DNA from: Paraphysomonas bandaiensis
Taxonomy: Eukaryota; Chrysophyceae
Direction of reading: 5' to 3'
DNA length: 64,000 bases
Assembly: GCA_965644295.1 (NCBI GenBank)
Contig: CBFFRP010000295.1
Coordinates: 62,001-126,000, forward strand
Part shown: positions 55,865 through 64,000 of the stretch, one piece after another
Layout: the number at the start of each line of letters is the position of its first letter
Numbering within the stretch: the stretch's first letter is position 1
Position numbers and translations under genes: made by a program
The notes under the pieces: model-generated
Databases searched by the model: none
The model's input: only the letters and a program-made list of their open reading frames with translations
What the model was told of the DNA's origin: nothing

Positions 55865-57704
55865 GACTACTCAGACAGTAGAGGGATAGGAAAGGGATCA
55901 AATAGATTGTTTGAATTGATTTTACAGGCTGTTAATATGTCATGTGTTGATATGATAGTATCGTGTGGTAATGTGAGTATATTCACAAGTTATGTACGTA
56001 ATTTTCTATAAGGAGATCTCTCCTCACCCTACATACATATCCATACATACATCCCAGTAGATATGTACATATCCATCCATACATACATGTATATTCACTG
56101 ACACACTTCGACTTCATTTTATTGCACATCGACTCCGACTGTGAACCGTTTCACTATATTATATTCCCTGATCTATTTGGCGAATGGACGTATCTTTAAC
56201 AGTTTAGTCCTCTAGGGAACTGAAAAACCAGTTCAACTGATTTTAGGGGTTTCCTACCGTAGAAACTCTACTTCTAGGGTTTCATGTTTTAAAATCCTAA
56301 TATTATGGATATCGTATATAAAAACAACCAATTTCGGAGAAATAGTACATGGATGCAGCAATATAACAGCTCGTCATGCAAGTCCATTGGTTCTCATGAG
56401 GATACTATCGAATCTTCTTAGCTAATTGCTCTATCTCTGAACAATGGTGCAATTAGTGTTCGTTTGCAGACGTACATAACACAGTAACAGTATCCAGCTG
56501 CTGCATGCAGTTATCATAAACATATACTGTCTTTGCATAACCTCAAGTACAAGAAGCACCTTCTATCCATATGAACTCCAATTAAAGATTAAGGTATCGT
56601 GATACATATTGCTATAAATGTCAATGAGATAGGTAGGTAACACACATACAGAGACGATGACAATGTAGATCTAGCTGGAGATTTACTTGCCACTGGTGCC
56701 GTGTAAGAAACTGAACAAGATATTCACTTTATGCTAAGATTATAAGTTAGATACATATAGTGTCTTGAAAATTTCGTTTGTTGTCGAAAATTGTGGTTTT
56801 CGTATCGTACTTCTGTGTACGACTCGAACTGCAGTCTAACAGATTGTTCTTCAAACCCTGCTGCAGAAAGTATGTTCAGTTATCTTATTCAAATAGATCT
56901 AATTTAGAACAAACAATCTCTAACATTTCAGAGCATGACATAACTGAACAATACGTTACGTTATCGAAAAGTGCGATGCTGACTGCCGATACATGGAAAC
57001 ATAGAGTAACATGTGATAAACTTATGATCAATATCACTTGTCATTCACTGTCATTCGCCAAATTCATGTTGCCTCATCTACTAATCATATCTATACAATC
57101 TTAGATATAACACGATCTTATACGGTCAATGTATTTCAATTTCACTCCTACGATTTCTACGATGACATTAGTTCTCATATTACATTAACCACTTCTGTAT
57201 GTTACTATATGTATCTAACTTATAATCTCAGCATAGAGTGAAAATCTTGTTCTATGAAGTCATTTTCTAACATGCCGCACACAAATAACACACCAGGATT
57301 TCATACAGATCTATGCACATTGCTAAGTTCAGTCTAACACTACTTGAAATAAGCAATACACTGGATCACACAGAATGAAACAGCCTCCAAGTAGAGAAAT
57401 ATCAGATATAGCCGCATTTAAACGGTAGACACTTAGTTGCCAATTTGATATATATATATCTTACTTGTAATTCAACTGTGCAATACGTTGAAACCCATAT
57501 GTCCATATTTGGATATATTTCCAGAGTTAAATAGAATTAATGCAACTACATCTTCACGAAGTTGTATTACCTCCTTAGTCGCCAAGATTTCAGTGGTTTG
57601 AAATGTCGATTAGCATTCAAAAATAAATATACTAATCTCAAAACTCGAATCAATCAAACACGTGTACTAGGTAAAATATATATGGAGTACATTAATTATA
57701 TTAC
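55865..57704. other. Long intergenic stretch, no supported gene
   Basis: About 1.8 kb between the cyclase start and the kinase stop. The longest frame (56778-57104, plus) has no family signature and no consistent splice partners, so it is not called. Small CATA and CATC runs occur at 56030-56090. Confidence 0.5.
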
Positions 57705-60700
57705 CTACGAAACAACACAACTCTTGTTTTGACCCGAGTTCTTGAATTGAGGGGGGTAGTTTATTGTTCCTGCATAAGTGTTCATCCAGGGGTGATCCAG
57801 AGCCTCATGCACAGTAAGTCGATTTCTACCACATGATGCCATAGCACGTTGCACAAAATCTATAGCATCCATACTGATGTGGCTCCACTCTGGCGAGTCA
57901 AACGAAAAGGCCAATGTCTTATTGGCATCTATAATATCGCCAACAGAATCTCCGTTGAATGGCTCATAGCCGCATAGAAGGCTATATATACATACACCAA
58001 CCTGAGAAATACTATTATAATGTAGTTGACTGTAGCATTATGAACAACAAGTCAAGCTATCCTTCTGCAGTCTCTTAATGATGTCTAAATTGATTCATAT
58101 GTACCGAGGCACTTGATATACTTACCGAAAACATATCGACATTTAACGAGTAGCCTTCCCTTAACCCAGATCGAAATATTTCTGGTGCCACATACCCTGG
58201 TGTTCCGCACCTTCCACGCAGATACCCGTCTTTTTCTATGAACCCAGCCATACCAAAATCTGCCAATTTAATCTGCATGGGAGGGTGCTTGGAGCGAGGC
58301 AAAACCAGGTTTTCACTCGTCCGCTCAGGGAATGTAATGTTAGCCAATTTGATATCTCGGTGAGCGATGCGGTTAGCCTGACAAAGTGCGACCGCTTGAA
58401 CTAGCTGAATAGCGATATGCTTTACTTGTTTTTCTTTCAGAGCACCTTCTTGTAATAATTTATCAAATAAATTCGATGACTTCATCAGTTCCATGTCAAT
58501 GACAAAGTTTTCCCTACAACACATATATAAAACGACACACTTGTAACTTAATTAAGAGCCACCATCATCAGAAGGAAATTTAAACTACTTTATTCATGAC
58601 ACGTAAAATCACATTACCTGGTTTCAAAAACACTGTTTAATTGAACAATTGGTAGTTCCATTTCTATAATTGAAAGCTCATCCACTTCATCCACAGTTCC
58701 TTGAGCGGAAGATAGTACTGCATTTATGATCTGACTTTGGGCAAGTACCTCCCTAATAAGGGTGTCCTTGCGCTCCTTACCACTAGCCACTTGGGACCAG
58801 AATCCAGTCTTGTTGACAAGCTTAAGCGCACATTGACCTGTTATTGGGGTTAAAATAGTATCATTGGCACTGCAGGTAAGAGTAACACTTGACTCTGTAA
58901 CAGTAAGTAACTATATTTACGGTAATAATTAACGCTAGTAATTGGTTGGATAACAATGTGTGTCTGCTTAGCGCACCTACGTGACAATCTGCGCTATTGT
59001 AACCATCTTCCGGATGATCATCATCTTGATCCGTATATTTATTGATTTCAGAGCTAACATGTGATATTTTTTCGCGCAAACGACGATTTACAGCGCGGTG
59101 AATGTAAGAATAGCGCCCTGCAGAATAATAACAAAAATATGAGCAATATAATAACCGTTCAACGAACTTAGTTGTTGTAATGCATCAAGAAGTGTAATGA
59201 CTGATGGCACACATTACTTTGTCATTCACCTGTACCCATAGGTGGTTGCAATTCATCAAAGCTATATAAATCTTTGACAGTAATTTTAGCGGCATGGAGA
59301 AGTTTATCAAATATATCATCCGTGCAAGTACGGTTTTTACCACACAAATATATTTCGTTTTGAGGAGAAGAAGCACTAGTTGAACGGTAATACTTTAATC
59401 GTATCATATAATCAGGGTCTTGGATGTCCCCTTTATCATATCGGCCTATACACAACAAACTTAATGGGATAAAGCAACTGACATTCGCTTGGTACTACAA
59501 CATTTATCCACCATGATATATGTATTGCGAAATACCACACTACGACGTCGTATTACAGTGACAAGAGCTTACTGTGAGTGCGTCATCAATAATCCGCTTA
59601 CCTCGAACCTTCTTGCTTCTGTGTACAACAACTTTGGCTGTGCTCAGATTCGCGAAACCGATTGGCATCCCATCATTATCTGTAAGGGCTTCGAACAAAT
59701 AGTTGTCCCACAGAAACATACGACGCTTCTCCCACTCACCCCATTGAGGACTCTTGCAGGCAAATACATAGCCCAATATGTAAAAATTGGGACACAAAAA
59801 TAGAAATTGCATGAACTTGGGGAGTTGAGCATGCTTCACACCGTCTAAAGAATCAGTCTCATCTTTATACATACGGGGAAGAGAATTCGATGAATTATGT
59901 TTACTCGAAAGGTCACTGTGGGTGGGATGATCAGGTTTACTAACCAAATATACACCGTCTTTGTCATGTGATAGGACCAAATCACCATGAACACTGACTT
60001 CAGGGGTATTCATGTGATCATCAATATGGCGAATTCGGCTAAAAATTCCTCCGAAAAATCCACTACTATGAGTTTCATTACTCCCCGTACTGATATTGTC
60101 AGCACTTGAAAACTGTGTAGAAAATATATCGCGCGGTTCAAGCTCTGTTACATTATCTCCCGTATCGTTGCGCACTATATCACGTCTATACTTATGCTCG
60201 AGGTCGTCTAAATTATCCCCATTGTAAGTATGATTACTGCTCTCTATCTCCTCCAATTTGTATCGAAGGTGGCTATCATCTAATTCATCGTCCACAGCCT
60301 CTTTCTTGTGGTGGAATATATATTTATAATAACGGTTACGTTTTTCATGTGTACTACCCTTCTCATCGTCCACATTACAATTCGTAGTGGAGTCACATTT
60401 TTCTAGCTCGTCAATATTACTTTCATGCTTGCGACGAAACAGTCCGCTCGTAACTGACCCTGCTGCTTTGCATCGATGACCCGTAAAGACATTACGTTTC
60501 TTCGGCATGTTCGAAATATCCTCATTCAAGCTAGAACTCGTTTGGACTACGCTCTCTTGACTAGCTGGATCTCTTGAATGTAATAGTTGTTTATCATAAT
60601 CAACTTTAGCAATGTTTAAATCTAGTAGTTCTCCGGGGGTAAGATGATAATGACTATCATCTAAATCGCTAGTTTTATCTGCTTTCTGGTGGCCTATACG

Positions 60701-62051
60701 AAATAAACCTAAATGCCCCCCACGCGAGTGTACATTAGAATCTATTTTAGCATACAACTTATTCTGCTCCTCTAACTCGGCATCAGTAGGTTGATAGTGG
60801 CTGTCATCCAAAGTTTGGTCGTCTTCACAGCGCCTAAAGTGAAAGAGATTGCCTATTCGTGTTGATGAACTGCTACTAGAACACGTTCGATGTGGTTTAT
60901 CTACAAACTCAGTCGAATCAATACTCCGAGAGCGAGATCGGGATAACTCATATACACGACCTGACTTTAATTCTTCGTTAACAACAGATGAAGTACCACG
61001 CGACGACAGGCGCATGTCATCCACACTTAATATTCCACCATTTCTTTCAAGTTTATGAATAGGGTGTTCTTTAAAAGTCACATCCGACAACTTTGTTTTA
61101 CTCTCTTTCGTTTTTTTTTCAGCATCAGACAGTATCGCTGCACCTGCAATTATGTAGGGTACTATCCAACCCTCGTGAGGAATGGACTGAAGTAGTGTTG
61201 ACAGATCAATAGAAGTATCACAGCTATTCATAGAATCGATTGAGTAACCAGGCATAGGCATTAAGCAAGGTTGGTTATTGGATTGCATGACACCTCCCAT
61301 TTTGTCTATATTACTGAGTGAATTGACCCTTTTCATACCGGAAGGTACCTCCACGAACATATCCTTAGTAAATGCACCCCCATGATGGTGACTTAATTCA
61401 TCCCCTTGAAAAAAAGCTTAAGGAAATACACATCAATATATACAAAGTAATCACACTGCGTATAATTAACCAATCTAATGTGGCATTCACATTCGAAGTA
61501 TGGCATATATACACACTGCACGTGAGGTACATGTACCTCCTAGGTAGCTCTTGGGAGAGACTGATTTTAGTGCTGGAGGAACACGGACAGCTCGTTCATT
61601 TGGTTGACGTATCGTGGAGGTATCTACAGTTTTTTCTTTTTGGTGATCAGATTCTGCATAAATATGTGATTTACACAGTAGTTAAATAGACAGGGCAGTC
61701 ATTGAATTTAGATAACAAGAGAACATGGTTGCTAATGGAGGCATACATTATAAACCATTTATAATGCGCGTAGACGGGTGAATTGATGTTCATACCATTC
61801 ATAAGCTCAGTCATAAAATCATCATCAGCGTCTTCAGGGATGGCAAATATATCGTCATTGGCAACACTCTCCGCATGCCCTGTGGTCCAGTCAACACTGC
61901 CGAACATGTTTCCATTCTTGGAAGAGTAATCTTTTTCCATTCCAGGGGCAATTCCACTATGTCTGACATAGTTACTTGCATCAGATTCGTCATCTGCACG
62001 AGCTGAAGGGGTGTAATTAACGGTAGATGTCGTGACCTCTAGTTCAGACAT
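57705..62051 (-). CDS. PH-domain Ser/Thr protein kinase (CaMK-like) with LDDSHY repeats
   Basis: Seven exons: 62051..61796, 61404..59602, 59445..59230, 59117..58977, 58837..58618, 58513..58126, 58001..57705 (1106 aa), in phase throughout; one acceptor is CAAG. The first 540 residues are low complexity and contain three modules of a basic Leu/Ile-Phe patch followed by LDDSH (residues 284, 333, 460). A PH domain spans about 555-740 (EKRRMFLWDNYLFEALTD, then IYLCGKNRTCTDDIFDKL). The kinase domain starts MGTGRYSYIHRAVNRR, has a roughly 40-residue insert before CALKLVNK (VAIK Lys), then HRDIKLAN, ADFGMAG and GTPGYVAPE, so all catalytic motifs are present. The C-terminal lobe ends at HPWMN. PH binding to phosphoinositides would bring it to membranes. 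PH-plus-kinase proteins are common in stramenopiles and related protists. Confidence 0.88.
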
Positions 62052-62723
62052 GTCTTCACTCTAATTGCATCAGGTACAGAAATAAATGAATAACGTAAAT
62101 GATATGATTGAGATAGCAGCCTTCTACTACCTCAATCAATGGCATCTCTTATATATAGACCACAGCAACAGTGTTCGTCATCGTAAACATGACGCAATAG
62201 AGTATACGCTAAATACATACTGCAGGACTCTGAATATATTGTCTCTATGCAATGTACTTGCAATTTCATGTGATACTTGCAACACCCAAGTGGGTCAAAG
62301 TGCATGCAATTGAAGCGATGCATATGATTCACTTGTATTTTCATAACATGACAACTCAACTGCCGAAAACCATAGAAATTTTATAGAAAAAATAGGGATA
62401 TCTGTATATGGGAGTCTATCTGTGGGATATTCAGGGGAAAACATCAATTTTTTTGGTTATATTCTTTTTTAATCAACTTTCTTAATGCACTGGGTATGTG
62501 CTGTACAGAGTACAGCAGTACAGTGTTTCACAAAATAGAAAAAGGGTGATTTGTGATTTCGACATATTCCCGAAATCCCGGTATTTAGTATACACTGACT
62601 GACAGAGTCCTCAAAAATACGGATTTATTCCTCGAAAGTGTGAGGAAATTCTGTGTAGGATGCTCTGTATGTGTGTACTTAAACTCTCGTTCACAGTGAC
62701 ACTATCATTTAGGGGTTATATAT

Positions 62724-63253
62724 ATGAACAACATGTCGCTAATATTTGTATGTACATCTAATGTATGTCGATCTCCAGTAGCTGCTGCTTTAGCTAATAA
62801 GTGGTTACAAGATAATGGTCGATCAGGGGAGTTTACTATCATATCAAGGAGCTTAACAACTGATTATGAACCTGAGCACAGCCCTGCAAGCGAACACTCA
62901 TTAAATATTATAAAAAATGATTTTGGAATAGATATTTCGGATCATAGATCGAAACTATTGACTGAAGATGATGTTCGTAACGCACATATCATTGTTGGTA
63001 TTACGGAGAGCCATTGTGGTTATATTACACGTACATACTCTCATCTTGGAGGTATAATAGACCTTGTCCGTATTATGCTGGTGTATATAATATTTATGCA
63101 GCTTCAAAGAAGTGTGTGTCGATGCCGAGAGATGTACCTGACCCCTGGCACGCAGACTACAAAACCTACCATCGCTGTGTACATTTTATGAACGACTTGA
63201 TGCCGGAATTATTCGGGTTGATTGATTCAACTATAGATAAAACAGAATTATAA
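62724..63253 (+). CDS. Low-molecular-weight protein tyrosine phosphatase
   Basis: Two exons: 62724..63051 and 63102..63253 (159 aa) with a 50-nt intron (GTATAA...ATGCAG). Start ATG 62724 or 62733. The active site IFVCTSNVCRSPVAAAL has the CxxNxCRS pattern with Cys and Arg intact. DHRSKLLTEDDV is the usual central motif. The general-acid loop PRDVPDPWHADYKTY has the DP pair. Length matches the family. It removes phosphate from tyrosine residues in the cytosol. The single frame running past 63051 does not contain the DP loop, so the intron is required. Confident. Confidence 0.93.
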
Positions 63254-64000
63254 TTTGATCCTGCGTAATTTCTGCATATGGGATCTACTATCTCTACTTA
63301 TATTCCTGCGAGTATTGTTTGTATTTTGTTTTCTAGATTCCTGATACGGTGCTATGCCGTATTTGTTCATACAGTCACCTTTTCTCGGTATAACATATAT
63401 ATATACATATAATATTAGCGGAATAACTATTCTTTCCATGACAAAGTGTTCTGTGAAGTGTATTTGCCCCATTCCGAGAGCGTACCCCAGTGAAGATTTT
63501 ATAATAAAATCTCAGCGTATTCTTTGTGTGTCGGCGTCAAGCAAGCTCTAGCTACTAGCTAAATCTACACTATACTTGCATAGCCTATATGGGAATACGA
63601 GAACCCTACCCATTATTAACATATACTTGAAGCTGTTGTGTATGCCTCCTTTCGTTCGAATTAACTATTAACTACTTCTTATGCTTTCACTTCTGTAGTT
63701 AAATGGTTTTATCAATAGGTGGTATTTGATGGATATAGAGGCACAGCTGATAACTATAGTTGAGCGATAACAAATAACTGATTGCTTTTAAGGTGGTCAG
63801 GCACGCTCATAAAAACTGCATGACGTTCAACTTTATTCTCAGTCAATCTATCGTTACATATTTTCTGCAGTGTCATACTCTATTCCTCGCCATGTTAATC
63901 TTAAAACACCATACATAGTTGAAGTTCAACTGCATCATATTGACTTCGAGAGGTGTATGAAGATAGCTTGACGAAGGGTTTAATTGAACATCGTGTAGTT
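63254..64000. other. Intergenic to window end
   Basis: No gene, RNA or repeat recognised in the last 750 bases. Frames are short on both strands. Confidence 0.5.

Noticed and set aside
56778-57104. 108-codon plus-strand frame
   Set aside because: No motif, no neighbouring exons; most likely chance in a long intergenic stretch.
1-64000. tRNA, rRNA and CRISPR elements
   Set aside because: I looked for T-loop-type motifs, rRNA-like blocks and regularly spaced repeats with unique spacers; none convincing. The GGTTCGAACC at about 36533 is inside the histidine kinase H-box exon.

Overview
This window is nuclear DNA of a unicellular eukaryote. Almost every gene is split by short GT-AG introns (about 41-100 nt, many ending in TAG or CAG). 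The intergenic DNA is AT-rich and carries long CATA/TATG tetranucleotide arrays and DNA and LTR transposons. The gene content (a hybrid histidine kinase, a nucleotide cyclase fused to a voltage-sensor-like membrane domain, a membrane-anchored ascorbate peroxidase relative, a CDKL5-type kinase usually linked to flagella) fits a SAR-type protist, perhaps a stramenopile alga or relative. That placement is inference. Exon models were built by hand from reading frame, splice signals and homology.

Layout. 1-7.6 kb: an Oca/Siw14-type phosphatase-like gene (-), an intronless uracil-DNA-glycosylase-like gene with a 15-nt minisatellite (+), and two unrecognised genes (-). 7.6-13.1 kb: a complete Ty1/copia retrotransposon with LTRs identical by eye and a GAATC target duplication. 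13.6-18.7 kb: a four-TM protein (-), a palindromic repeat element, a SAM methyltransferase (+), a decayed hAT transposon with a perfect 8-bp duplication, and a CATA array. 19-34.6 kb: DUSP12/YVH1 (+), an ascorbate-peroxidase-like gene (-), a small hAT-type MITE, a WD40 protein (-), a cytochrome b561 (+) and a CDKL5-like kinase (-).

35-43 kb is the most unusual region. An intact hybrid histidine kinase (+) and a degenerate paralogue (-) lie tail to tail around a hAT element. Each has a tetranucleotide array on its 5' side with TATG on its own coding strand. 43.9-64 kb: COG4 (+), a small probable mitochondrial protein (-), a roughly 1000-aa ankyrin protein built from one-exon-one-repeat units (+), a voltage-sensor/nucleotide cyclase (-), a PH-domain protein kinase (-) and a low-molecular-weight tyrosine phosphatase (+).

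The genes do not form an operon. Signalling is strongly represented: three phosphatase-family proteins, two Ser/Thr kinases, two histidine-kinase-family proteins and a cyclase. Several family members have lost a residue normally essential for catalysis: Oca-like P-loop Arg to Ile, peroxidase distal His to Thr, cyclase metal Asp to Gln, and all phosphotransfer residues of the second histidine kinase. Their frames remain open, so these look like pseudoenzymes rather than dead pseudogenes.
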